A DNA stretch of 10,266 nucleotides from an uncultured Eubacteriales bacterium (GCA_902783795.1 CACZSO010000092.1:1-10266), one strand, 5' to 3'. Positions 1-7,067 are shown, counted from the first letter of the stretch. Numbers and translations are program-made. The notes: generated by a model not told the origin, from the sequence alone.

Positions 1-258
1 ACAAAGGGAAAAGAAACTTATGTCAGAAAGGTCACTATGACGAGTGTAAACGCGGAAGAATCTGTTACAGTCGAGATAGAGCTCCCGGAGGATGGAGATG
101 AGTTTATAGGTGTAAAAGCTGTAACAGAAGCGGATTATCTGACAGAACTTTGGAGTCCGCCGCCGAAAAGTGGACCGTATAATCCGAATGCATCAAGGAC
201 AAATGTGGCAAGTGGCAAAGATTTCCTGACATGCTATGAAGGGAAGGTTGAAGAGTAA
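1..258 (+). CDS. C-terminal end of an unrecognised protein (partial)
   Basis: The frame is open from base 1 to a TAA at 256-258, giving 85 visible residues. I do not recognise the family. The first half alternates hydrophobic and polar residues in a beta-strand-like way (TYVRKVTM, then SVTVEIELPEDGDEF), and the last 35 residues are polar and Pro/Gly/Asn-rich (WSPPPKSGPYNPN). This resembles the end of a longer beta-rich protein. An ATG at 37 has a weak purine tract (AGAAAGG, 25-31) five bases upstream, so a free-standing 73-residue protein is possible. Only 12 codons are open before that ATG, which is weak evidence for continuation. No membrane segment is visible. A hairpin 50 bases downstream would separate it from the AAA+ gene. 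Confidence 0.55.
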   Translation, partial: TKGKETYVRKVTMTSVNAEESVTVEIELPEDGDEFIGVKAVTEADYLTELWSPPPKSGPYNPNASRTNVASGKDFLTCYEGKVEE

Positions 259-296
259 GGTCCTTTAAAAAAACTCTGGTATTTATCTTTCTGAAA

Positions 297-305
297 TGAT
301 ATGAT
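297..305 (+). promoter_or_regulatory. Candidate extended -10 promoter for the AAA+ ATPase gene
   Basis: TGATATGAT is an extended -10 element: TG, one base, then TATGAT, which matches five of six consensus bases. The hexamer at the -35 distance (TGGTAT, 277-282) is poor, which an extended -10 can tolerate. Transcription would start near 311-312, inside the left arm of the hairpin at 309-346. No better promoter was found between 259 and 386. Confidence 0.4.
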
Positions 306-308
306 ATA

Positions 309-350
309 GGCATCCGGTCATGCTTCCACCGCATGGTCCGGGTGTCTTTC
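309..350 (+). terminator. Hairpin between the first gene and the AAA+ gene, probable rho-independent terminator
   Basis: The arms at 309-323 and 331-346 pair over about 15 bp, with three G-T wobbles and a single bulged T at 337, around a 7-base loop (TTCCACC). A short, imperfect T-rich tail (TTTCT) follows. It would end transcription of the upstream gene. It overlaps the predicted start of the downstream transcript, so it could instead be a 5' leader structure of the AAA+ mRNA. Confidence 0.55.
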
Positions 351-386
351 TATGTGTATTTCCAATTGTGATAAACAGGAGTTAAT

Positions 387-2516
387 ATGTCGGACATTTT
401 TGAGAACATTATGAGCGGAACCTTCAGTTCCGGTAAATCAACGGCCGGATATACGGATGAGGAGATCAAGGAAGCCAGGAAGCTGCAGAAAAAGAACGGC
501 GGCACCATCCTGGAGAATCTGAAAATAGTGACCGGGAGAGAAACACGTCCGTCTTACGATATTGATAAAGAGATCCAGCTGCTGCAGCAGAGTCTGATCA
601 ATGATTTCGGCATGAATCAGCAGGATATCCTGGATAACTATAATAAGGTCAATCAGATCTCAGGCGTGGATCCGTCGCTGATGTCTGTCGGAAACCAGGC
701 TTACGGTACATTGCCGTCCGGCACCTCTTTATTCCAGGACCGCAGTAAGGCAGGGACTTTCACGCCGGCGGATATATCGGCGTTTGAGGGGCTGGAAGAG
801 AAGGTTCAGGAGACCATTTTCGGGCAGGAAGAATTTGTGAAAAAGCTGGCGATCGCTTTCAAGCGGCCTTTTGTCATGCCGGAAAAGAAAGGCTATCCTC
901 GGAACGCCTTCTTTGTAACAGGAGCAGAAGATACCGGAAAGCATACAGCCCTTAAGGTAATGACAGAAGAACTGGCGAACAGGAAACTACTTTCCAATGG
1001 CGGGATCCAGACCATAGACCTTTCTTTGTATCCCTCTTCCGGGTCGGATAAGGTCTTTTTACAGGATCTTTATATGGCGCTTCAGGCAAAAGAGAATGTG
1101 ATCCTGTTTGAGAACTTCGATGCCTGCCATATCTCTTATCTGTCCTATATCAATGAGCTGGTAACTACCGGTAAATGCCAGCTTTCTGAGCGTTATATCC
1201 TGCAGAAGGGGCAGCTGGTCAGCGTGAATAATTCCTTCGCGACAGAAACGGTGAGTTCCTTCAGTGCAGCTGGAAAATACCTGGTGCTGATCAGCACGAA
1301 ACCTATTTCCAAGGTGGCCGATGTGATGGGCGCCCCGTTTGTGAATGCGCTGGGTGACATCTGCCAGACGGAAGCGCTGGACGGAGCCAGTCTTAAAAAG
1401 ATCTCGGAAGTGAAGTTCGAAAAGCTGAAGGATAAAGCAAAACAGATGTTAGGCTTTTCCGTCACAGAGGTGGAGGATGACTTCATCGCCTACAGCCTCA
1501 CGAAAGCGGAAAAAGGCGCCGCCTGCACCGGTATATTGACCTTCTATGACAATGTACTGAAGGCACTGGCGGAGTTAAGGCTTTCCGGTAAGTATCCGAA
1601 AGAAGCGGATCTCAGGTTTATCGTGGAAGATAATGAACTGAAGGTCCGGATCGGCGAAGAAGAGACCGTACTCATGGCCGCGCTGAAGACCGGCTACCAG
1701 GGAGAACTGGAAGCTGTCAAAGCGGAGATGGATAACATCGTCGGGTTACAGAAGATCAAGGAATACATCTACAGTCTGGAAGAGTATTATGCAGTGCAGA
1801 AACGGAGAGAAGAAGAAGGCTTGAAGACAGGAACTGTCAGCAAGCACATGATCTTCACGGGAAACCCCGGCACCGGAAAGACCACCATCGCGCGGATCAT
1901 CAGCCGTTATTTAAAGGCTATCGGTGTGCTGACCGGCGGCCAGCTGGTAGAAGTTACCCGGGCGGACCTGGTAGGCCGTTATGTGGGCCATACGGCACCC
2001 TTAACAAATCAGGTACTGCAGTCAGCCATCGGCGGCGTGCTGTTTATCGATGAAGCCTACAGCCTGTACCGGGGAAAGGATGATTCTTTCGGCCTGGAAG
2101 CTATCGATACCCTGGTGAAGGGCATTGAAGACAACCGGGATAACCTGATCGTGATCCTGGCAGGCTACTCGGATGAGATGGAAGTTTTCCTGACGTCAAA
2201 TTCAGGCTTGAAGAGCCGTTTCCCGAACGTTATCGAATTCCCGGATTATACCGGGCAGGAGCTTTTAGAGATCGCTAAGATCACGGCAAGATCCAAGGGC
2301 TATGAGATAGAAGAAGCCGCGGAATTCCCGCTGCTGGCTTACTTTAACCTGGTGCAGTCTATCCGTTCCCGGACAGCCGGCAACGGGCGTCTGGTCAGGA
2401 ATAAGATCGAAGAAGCTATCCTGAACCAGTCCCGGCGGCTGGTGGCAGAACCGGATAATCCGAACCTGTCGCTTTTGACCACGCTGGATTTTGACCTGAC
2501 AGATGCGGAGGGATAA
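387..2516 (+). CDS. Two-module AAA+ ATPase, SpoVK/CbbX-like C-terminal domain
   Basis: A 709-residue cytoplasmic ATPase. The start has AGGAG at 377-381, five bases upstream. Residues 1-130 are helical-looking and match nothing I know. Residues about 135-330 resemble an Hsp100/Clp module (FGQEEFVKK at 145) but are degenerate: the P-loop is GAEDTGKH (179-186), and the Walker B has E242-N243 where D-E is expected. Residues about 450-700 are an intact CbbX/SpoVK-type AAA+ domain. It has Walker A GNPGTGKT (492-499), Walker B LFIDEA with D555/E556, sensor 1 region VILAGY (589-594), a probable arginine finger R611 in GLKSRF, and sensor 2 region GNGR (665-668). Relatives remodel protein complexes, as CbbX does for Rubisco, and SpoVK is linked to sporulation. 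The client here is unknown. The first module may be structural rather than catalytic. EccA-type ATPases share the C-terminal fold, but no TPR repeats are seen. Confidence 0.9.
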   Translation: MSDIFENIMSGTFSSGKSTAGYTDEEIKEARKLQKKNGGTILENLKIVTGRETRPSYDIDKEIQLLQQSLINDFGMNQQDILDNYNKVNQISGVDPSLMSVGNQAYGTLPSGTSLFQDRSKAGTFTPADISAFEGLEEKVQETIFGQEEFVKKLAIAFKRPFVMPEKKGYPRNAFFVTGAEDTGKHTALKVMTEELANRKLLSNGGIQTIDLSLYPSSGSDKVFLQDLYMALQAKENVILFENFDACHISYLSYINELVTTGKCQLSERYILQKGQLVSVNNSFATETVSSFSAAGKYLVLISTKPISKVADVMGAPFVNALGDICQTEALDGASLKKISEVKFEKLKDKAKQMLGFSVTEVEDDFIAYSLTKAEKGAACTGILTFYDNVLKALAELRLSGKYPKEADLRFIVEDNELKVRIGEEETVLMAALKTGYQGELEAVKAEMDNIVGLQKIKEYIYSLEEYYAVQKRREEEGLKTGTVSKHMIFTGNPGTGKTTIARIISRYLKAIGVLTGGQLVEVTRADLVGRYVGHTAPLTNQVLQSAIGGVLFIDEAYSLYRGKDDSFGLEAIDTLVKGIEDNRDNLIVILAGYSDEMEVFLTSNSGLKSRFPNVIEFPDYTGQELLEIAKITARSKGYEIEEAAEFPLLAYFNLVQSIRSRTAGNGRLVRNKIEEAILNQSRRLVAEPDNPNLSLLTTLDFDLTDAEG

Positions 2517-2540
2517 CAGTTAAATAAGTGCTTTGATGTT

Positions 2541-2587
2541 TGAGGGCCGGCTTAACACATGTGTTAAGCCGGCCCTCAGTCTTTTAT
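2541..2587 (+). terminator. Terminator with a perfect 38-bp palindrome
   Basis: Positions 2541-2578 form an uninterrupted inverted repeat, two 19-base arms with no unpaired centre. The arms begin TGAGGGCCGG and meet at ACACA/TGTGT. The tail GTCTTTTATT gives a U-tract on the plus strand, so it ends the AAA+ transcript. It also lies 15 bases beyond the stop of the convergent OYE gene, but no U-tract follows it on the minus strand. Any terminator role there would be non-canonical. Confidence 0.85.
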
Positions 2588-2592
2588 TATGA

Positions 2593-3609
2593 TCAGCCTT
2601 CTTCTATTTCTTTGACCATTTTCTTAGCCCAGTCAGAGTCTTTTAAGAGGGCAGCGGCAGCGCCAACCATATCGGCATCTCCGTTTTCCAGAATAGCCTC
2701 GCACTGGTCTGAAGTAGTGATGCGGCCCACGACCGCCACAGGGATACTGACAGCTTTTTTGATCTTTGCGGAAATATCGGTGAACATAGCCAGACCGGGA
2801 TAGCCCGCCCGCTCTGTACCAAAGAGGCCGCCGGATACATCGATAAGATCAGCGCCAGCCTGTTCCAGAAGGACCGCAGCCCGGACACCATCCTCCTCTG
2901 TAAGCCCGCCTTCTGCCGGTTCACACTCGCCCCGGGGATAATCAGCAGCGCCTAAGCGGACCGCGATGACGAAATCAGGACCCGTGGCTTCCCGGATGGC
3001 TTTGATGCAGTCACAGTGGAAGCGTACACGGTTCTCCACGGGACCGCCGTACTCGTCTGTCCGATGGTTCCGTAAAGGAGATAAGAACTGGCTCAGCATA
3101 TAACCATGGGCGCCGTGGAGCTCAATGCCTTCAAACCCGGCTTCTTTCGCTCTTAAAGCCGCCGAGGCAAAGCAGGCGGTGATGCGATGGATATCATCTA
3201 ATGTCATCTCCTGCGGGACATCGCCCTGCCGGTTCATGACATCGGAGCTGGCACCCAGGACCGGAAGGCCTGTGACAGCAGCAGAGGCCTGGGCTCCCGC
3301 ATGGGAGATCTGGACTAAGGCCTTGGAACCGTTGGCATGGAAGATATCTGCCAGCCGCTTCAACCCGGGGATGGCACCGTCTTCTGCAATGGAGATCTGG
3401 CCGGGATGGGCCTTTCCTTCCGGGGATACAAAACAATGCTCCACGATAGCCAGGCCGATGGCAGCGCCGTCGGTTTTTTCTTTATAATAGTCCAGGACCT
3501 GTTCTGTAAACCGGTCATCTGTGGACTTGAAAGTGGCCATGGGCGGCATGACCAGCCGGTTATGGACCGTGATACTGCCTATTTTAAGAGGGGAAAGCAA
3601 CAGCTTCAT
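2593..3609 (-). CDS. NADH:flavin oxidoreductase, Old Yellow Enzyme family, single domain
   Basis: A 338-residue FMN-dependent TIM-barrel enzyme; family members reduce activated C=C bonds with NAD(P)H. The start is supported by AAAGGAGG just upstream. Visible signatures are NRLVMPPMAT (17-26) at the FMN end, SHAGAQ (102-107), and ELHGAHGYMLSQFLSPLRN (163-181) with the substrate-binding pair H165/H168, followed by RTDEYGG. Motif VGRI (294-297) sits in the C-terminal phosphate-binding region. The length fits a barrel alone. The [4Fe-4S] and FAD/NAD domains of the ~640-residue dienoyl-CoA reductase or BaiCD type are absent. Where relatives have GAARP, this protein reads GAAAA (316-320), losing the arginine that contacts the FMN phosphate. 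It has its own promoter and is divergent from the HTH-Uma2 gene. The substrate cannot be predicted. Confidence 0.93.
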   Translation of the reverse strand: MKLLLSPLKIGSITVHNRLVMPPMATFKSTDDRFTEQVLDYYKEKTDGAAIGLAIVEHCFVSPEGKAHPGQISIAEDGAIPGLKRLADIFHANGSKALVQISHAGAQASAAVTGLPVLGASSDVMNRQGDVPQEMTLDDIHRITACFASAALRAKEAGFEGIELHGAHGYMLSQFLSPLRNHRTDEYGGPVENRVRFHCDCIKAIREATGPDFVIAVRLGAADYPRGECEPAEGGLTEEDGVRAAVLLEQAGADLIDVSGGLFGTERAGYPGLAMFTDISAKIKKAVSIPVAVVGRITTSDQCEAILENGDADMVGAAAALLKDSDWAKKMVKEIEEG

Positions 3610-3642
3610 GATGGAACATCCTCCTTTATATTAGATGATCCT

Positions 3643-3671
3643 ACTTTAGTGGATTTCTCTGGTTTTGTCAA
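3643..3671 (-). promoter_or_regulatory. Sigma-A type promoter of the OYE gene
   Basis: Read on the minus strand, a perfect -35 TTGACA (3671-3666) is followed by a 17-base spacer and -10 TAAAGT (3648-3643, four of six matches). The -10 is about 34 bases upstream of the start codon, and the ribosome site lies between. The end of the spacer and the -10 read AAATCCACTAAAGTA, nearly the same as in the GH3 promoter. Confidence 0.78.
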
Positions 3672-3701
3672 GAGGAGGACAGGTTTCTTTCTGATGCGAT
3701 A

Positions 3702-3771
3702 TGGAATAAAAAAGATACAAAAATGGATTATTTGGAATATTTAGATCATTTTATCTTGACAAAATGGAATA
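3702..3771 (+). repeat. Three phased TGGAATA repeats, candidate operator
   Basis: Exact TGGAATA copies lie at 3702-3708, 3733-3739 and 3765-3771, all in the same orientation, with starts 31 and 32 bp apart (about three helical turns each). The last two extend to TGGAATATT. The third copy is inside the -35/-10 spacer of the HTH-Uma2 promoter. The first lies about 30 bp upstream of the -35 of the divergent OYE gene. Bound protein could loop or stack on one DNA face. The adjacent HTH protein is the obvious candidate ligand, by inference only. The region is A/T-rich, so chance contributes. Confidence 0.45.
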
Positions 3772-3784
3772 TTCAAGCTATCCT
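3756..3784 (+). promoter_or_regulatory. Sigma-A type promoter of the HTH-Uma2 gene
   Basis: A perfect -35 TTGACA (3756-3761), a 17-base spacer and -10 TATCCT (3779-3784, four of six). Transcription would start near 3791, leaving a short leader with GAGGAGG before the ATG at 3810. The in-frame ATG at 3723 lies upstream of this promoter and is therefore unlikely to be used. Confidence 0.75.
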
Positions 3785-3809
3785 GAAGACGGACAGAGGA
3801 GGACGGAAT

Positions 3810-4640
3810 ATGACAGTCGATGAAATGCGTTCGGCAAAAAGGAAGCTGAAGATAACAAATCAGGAACTGGCAGAACGGAGCGGCCTGCCGGTATCTACGG
3901 TCTCAAAAATCTTAAGTGGTATCACGAAACATCCCCATGAATATACTATGAATGCATTAGAGAATATATTAAGGGCAGGACTGGAACCGGACAGGGTCTC
4001 TATACCGGGATCAGGCAGTGAGGCTTTATTTGTCCATGATATTTCGTACCCATACGGCACATCTGCGGAAAGAAAAACAGAAAGAACTCTCTATACTTTG
4101 GAGGATTATCTTAAGATGCCGCCGGAAAGACATGCAGAATTGATCGATGGACGGCTGTATGACCAGGCGGGCCCCACCGGCATCCATCAGCGGATCGTGA
4201 TGAAGATCTGGAAACAGCTTGATACCTGTATCGAAGAGCATCAAATGGCCTGCATCGCCCAGGCCGCCCCCTTCGATGTATTGCTGGATTCTGATATTTA
4301 TACCGTGGTGCAGCCGGATGTGATGGTCTTTTGCCGAGATCCCCGGCAGGCGCTTGAGACACGGGCTCAGACTGCGCCGGATTTTATCTGTGAGGTGCTT
4401 TCTGCATCTACGGCTTTCAGAGACAGACATCTGAAACTGTATAAATACCGGGCAGCCGGTGTCAGCGAAGTGTGGCTGGCAGATCCGGAAAATCAGTCAG
4501 TAGAGGTCTATGACTTCGCATCCGGAGAAGAAATGCCTCGTTTATACAGCTTTCAGGATAAAGTCCCTGTCAGGCTTTTCAGAGGAAAATGTACGGTGGA
4601 TTTTGTTTTGATCGGTAAAGACCTGGGAACATGGCTGTAA
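3810..4640 (+). CDS. HTH domain fused to Uma2-type (DUF820) nuclease-like domain
   Basis: A 276-residue protein. I chose ATG 3810 because GAGGAGG precedes it at good spacing and the promoter lies just upstream. Residues 1-60 form an Xre/LacI-like helix-turn-helix, with the recognition region QELAERSGLPVSTVSKILSG (18-37). Residues about 94-270 match the Uma2 fold, a PD-(D/E)XK-like family: YTLEDYLKMP, then AELIDGRLY with E110, QPDVMV with D170, ICEVLS with E195, and FRDRHLKLYKYRAAGVSEVWL with K209/K212. All expected acidic and lysine positions appear present, so a metal-dependent nuclease core may be active. Uma2 proteins are annotated as putative endonucleases, but their biological role is not well established. 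The HTH could target the domain to specific DNA or make this an autoregulated protein. It is divergent from the OYE gene, with shared repeats between them. Confidence 0.85.
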   Translation: MTVDEMRSAKRKLKITNQELAERSGLPVSTVSKILSGITKHPHEYTMNALENILRAGLEPDRVSIPGSGSEALFVHDISYPYGTSAERKTERTLYTLEDYLKMPPERHAELIDGRLYDQAGPTGIHQRIVMKIWKQLDTCIEEHQMACIAQAAPFDVLLDSDIYTVVQPDVMVFCRDPRQALETRAQTAPDFICEVLSASTAFRDRHLKLYKYRAAGVSEVWLADPENQSVEVYDFASGEEMPRLYSFQDKVPVRLFRGKCTVDFVLIGKDLGTWL

Positions 4641-4653
4641 AGAAACAGAAAGA

Positions 4654-4713
4654 TTTTTTATTTACCGTTTTTGCGTTTTTTCGTTGGACATTTCAGGGAA
4701 AATCCTGTAAAGT
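4654..4713 (+). promoter_or_regulatory. Promoter of the GH3 cluster with T-rich UP-like tract
   Basis: -35 TGGACA (4685-4690, five of six), 17-base spacer, -10 TAAAGT (4708-4713). Start of transcription is expected near 4720. T-runs at 4654-4659, 4668-4672 and 4676-4681 sit where an UP element would contact RNA polymerase alpha subunits. No convincing terminator stem for the preceding gene was found before these T-runs. No clear CcpA cre site was seen. Confidence 0.7.
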
Positions 4714-4747
4714 ATAGGCATAGAGATCGTGTGCAGTAATTATTGAC

Positions 4748-4753
4748 AGGAGG
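4748..4753 (+). promoter_or_regulatory. Ribosome binding site that decides the GH3 start
   Basis: AGGAGG ends two bases before an ATG at 4756, which is too close, and eight bases before the in-frame ATG at 4762, which is optimal. Translation therefore most likely starts at 4762, removing two residues from the longest frame. Confidence 0.75.
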
Positions 4754-4761
4754 ATATGTAC

Positions 4762-7002
4762 ATGTGGAAAGAAAAAGAGACGCCCTATATTTTTAAATTG
4801 ATTGAAAATGAGGGCGGGAAGACATTGGCTTACAGCCCGGATTCCGGTGTGAAGATCATCGAGAAAGATGGACTGGCCTTTAAAGATTTCCTGGGCACCG
4901 GAGAGCTGGCACCCTATGAAGATTGGCGTTTAAGCCCGGAAGAGCGGGCAGAAGACTTGGCGCAGCGTCTTTCTACGGAGCAGATCGCGGGCCTGATGTG
5001 CTTCAGCGTGCATCAGCGTGAAGTGGCCAGAGAGCTGACAGAGGATCAGAAACGCTTCCTGGACCAGCATCTTCGGAGCGTGCTGAATTCAGCGCAGACC
5101 ACGCCGGACGATGTCCAGATCGGCTGGGCAAACTCCATGCAGGCTTATGTAGAGGGCAAGGATTTCGGCATTCCCTGCTATTTCGCCTCTGACCCCAGAA
5201 ACGGAAAAGGCACGGCAGACTGGCCGGGCAACTTAGGCCTGGCAGCCACGTTTGATCCGGAGCTTGCGAAGGAAGCTGCGAAGAGCATTTCCCGTGAATT
5301 AAGAGATCTGGGTGTGGCCTGTTTCCTGGCTCCTCAGGTGGATATTGCTGCAGACCCCCGCTGGTGGCGTGATAACGGTACTTTTGGTGAAGATCCGGCA
5401 TTATCCAGAGACCTGGTGCGCGCTTTCTGTGACGGTCTGCAGAGCACCTATTCTGAAGATGGTGAAGACTTAGGCTGGGGCAAGGATTCCGTAACAGCCA
5501 TGGTGAAGCACTGGACCGGTGAAGGTGCCGGCGAGGGCGGCCGTGAGGCACATACGGAAGGCGGCAAATATGCAGTTTATCCCGGTAATAATTTTGAAGC
5601 CCTGATGATCCCCTTCGTGGACGGCGCCTTTAAGCTGGATGGAAAGACAGGATCCGCTGTTTCAGTCATGTCCAGCTACACGGCTGCCTGGTCGGATGAC
5701 GGCTCCTTAGGCGAGGTCGTGGGTTCCGGCTTCTCAAACTATAAGATCAATGAACAGCTTCGCGGCCGCTTTGGTTTTACCGGTCCGGTCTGTACAGACT
5801 GGATGGTCCTGAATGACAGTATCAGGAAATGCGGCTGGGGAAAGAAGATCGAAGATGAAAACACGACACCCGGCATGAGAGCTTTCTGGGCCATCATGGC
5901 CGGCGTGGATCAGATGGGCGGATGCTCGAATCCCCAGATCCTCATCGACGCTTACAACTACGGCTGTGAGCAGGTAGGCAAGGAAATCATGGATAAGGCT
6001 TTTGCAGTTTCTGCAAGACGTCTCCTTACCGGTTACTTCATCACCGGCCTGTTCGAGAATCCTTACATCGATGAGGCAGCAGCCAACGCCGATGTAAACA
6101 GCCCGGATAAGCAGGCGGCAGCGCTGGAAGCCCAGGTGAAGTCTGTGGTCATGCTGAAGAACACAAAAGGTGCCGTGAAGAAACAGGATAAACGGCTGAA
6201 AGTCTACATCCCGGCCACCTATAAGCAGGCACATTGGAATACTATATTCTTAGGCGGTATCGTGGATGTGGAAGAGAGTGCGGAAGTGCTGATCGACCTG
6301 GATACAGCACGGAAATACTTCGATGTAGTAACGGATAAGATCGACGGTGCAAAGATCACCCGGGCCACAGATGAAGAGCTGAAAGACTGCGATATGTTCC
6401 TGATCATGGCGGAAGATCCGCAGAACGGCGCCCCCCAGGATGCCCTGAATAAAGAAGGAAAATTCATCCCGCTGACCCGGCAGTATGGTCCTTATATCGC
6501 AGACGGGCCTTATGTCCGTAAGACTTCCATCGCCGGCGATATCTATGAGGATGGCACGAAGCAAAACCGCAGTTACTATGGAGAGGCAGCTTACTGCTCG
6601 AACTCCCAGCAGCTGTGCCAGATCCTGGAAGCGGCAGCTTTGGCAAAGGAAATGGGTATTCCGTCAGTGGTAGCTATGATCACCGGGAAACCCTTATGTT
6701 TCCATGAATTTGAACCGTCCGTTGACGCGATCCTGGTGAACTTCTCCGGCTCCGCGGAGGCTCTGTGCCGTATCGCGGCCGGCATTTCCGAGCCCTCAGG
6801 CTTACTGCCCATGCAGATGCCGAAGGATATGGACGATGTGGAACGCCAGCTGGAAGATACCCCCAGAGATATGGAATGTTACACAGATACAGAAGGCCAT
6901 AAGTATGATTTCGCCTATGGTATGAACTATGCCGGCGTTATCTCTGACTGGCGGACGGAAAAATACAGCGTCCCGGCCCTTACTAAGACGGGAAGCCGGT
7001 AA
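4762..7002 (+). CDS. Glycoside hydrolase family 3, beta-glucosidase-like
   Basis: A 746-residue enzyme expected to release terminal beta-linked sugars from oligosaccharides or glycosides. No signal peptide is visible (MWKEKETPYIF), so it is probably cytoplasmic. The N-terminal barrel shows FASDPRNG (D144, in place of the usual DGPRG), DPRWWRDNGTFGEDP (198-212) typical of GH3, and KHWTGEG (K249/H250). The nucleophile is D346 in CTDW, where SDW is commoner. The second alpha/beta domain follows from about residue 440 (VKSVVMLKN), and the end has GLLPMQMPKDMDDVE and FAYGMNY, as in other GH3 enzymes. A Gly/Glu-rich stretch after KHW (EGAGEGGREAHTEGG) marks a less common subgroup; the acid/base residue cannot be assigned by eye. 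It is the first gene of the cluster, 65 bases before a metallohydrolase. Glucose versus xylose or another sugar specificity is unresolved. Confidence 0.92.
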   Translation: MWKEKETPYIFKLIENEGGKTLAYSPDSGVKIIEKDGLAFKDFLGTGELAPYEDWRLSPEERAEDLAQRLSTEQIAGLMCFSVHQREVARELTEDQKRFLDQHLRSVLNSAQTTPDDVQIGWANSMQAYVEGKDFGIPCYFASDPRNGKGTADWPGNLGLAATFDPELAKEAAKSISRELRDLGVACFLAPQVDIAADPRWWRDNGTFGEDPALSRDLVRAFCDGLQSTYSEDGEDLGWGKDSVTAMVKHWTGEGAGEGGREAHTEGGKYAVYPGNNFEALMIPFVDGAFKLDGKTGSAVSVMSSYTAAWSDDGSLGEVVGSGFSNYKINEQLRGRFGFTGPVCTDWMVLNDSIRKCGWGKKIEDENTTPGMRAFWAIMAGVDQMGGCSNPQILIDAYNYGCEQVGKEIMDKAFAVSARRLLTGYFITGLFENPYIDEAAANADVNSPDKQAAALEAQVKSVVMLKNTKGAVKKQDKRLKVYIPATYKQAHWNTIFLGGIVDVEESAEVLIDLDTARKYFDVVTDKIDGAKITRATDEELKDCDMFLIMAEDPQNGAPQDALNKEGKFIPLTRQYGPYIADGPYVRKTSIAGDIYEDGTKQNRSYYGEAAYCSNSQQLCQILEAAALAKEMGIPSVVAMITGKPLCFHEFEPSVDAILVNFSGSAEALCRIAAGISEPSGLLPMQMPKDMDDVERQLEDTPRDMECYTDTEGHKYDFAYGMNYAGVISDWRTEKYSVPALTKTGSR

Positions 7003-7022
7003 ACAGACATAAAGAAATAGTA

Positions 7023-7048
7023 CTGTCCGGGCAGCAGCTGCCGGACAG
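7023..7048 (+). other. Intercistronic hairpin without U-tract
   Basis: CTGTCCGG (7023-7030) pairs with CCGGACAG (7041-7048). The stem continues as CAG/CTG after a bulged G at 7031 and closes on a 3-base loop. ATAAATAAGGAGG follows, with no run of T, so it should not be an intrinsic terminator. It may protect the GH3 mRNA end or set relative expression of the next gene. Confidence 0.55.
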
Positions 7049-7067
7049 ATAAATAAGGAGGACCCAT

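Noticed and set aside
3337..3744. 135-residue plus-strand open frame over the 5' half of the OYE gene and the intergenic region
   Set aside because: It is antisense to conserved OYE sequence, spans the divergent promoters, and has no ribosome site or recognised domain.
3723..3809. In-frame upstream ATG extending the HTH-Uma2 protein by 29 residues
   Set aside because: It lies upstream of the promoter at 3756-3784, has no ribosome binding site, and the added residues are encoded by the repeat-containing regulatory DNA.
4633..4659. Possible terminator after the HTH-Uma2 gene (CTGT/ACAG before a T-run)
   Set aside because: The stem is only four base pairs, too weak to support a terminator. The T-runs fit an UP-like element better.
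4756..4761. ATG 4756 as the GH3 start
   Set aside because: AGGAGG ends only two bases before it, while ATG 4762 has eight-base spacing.
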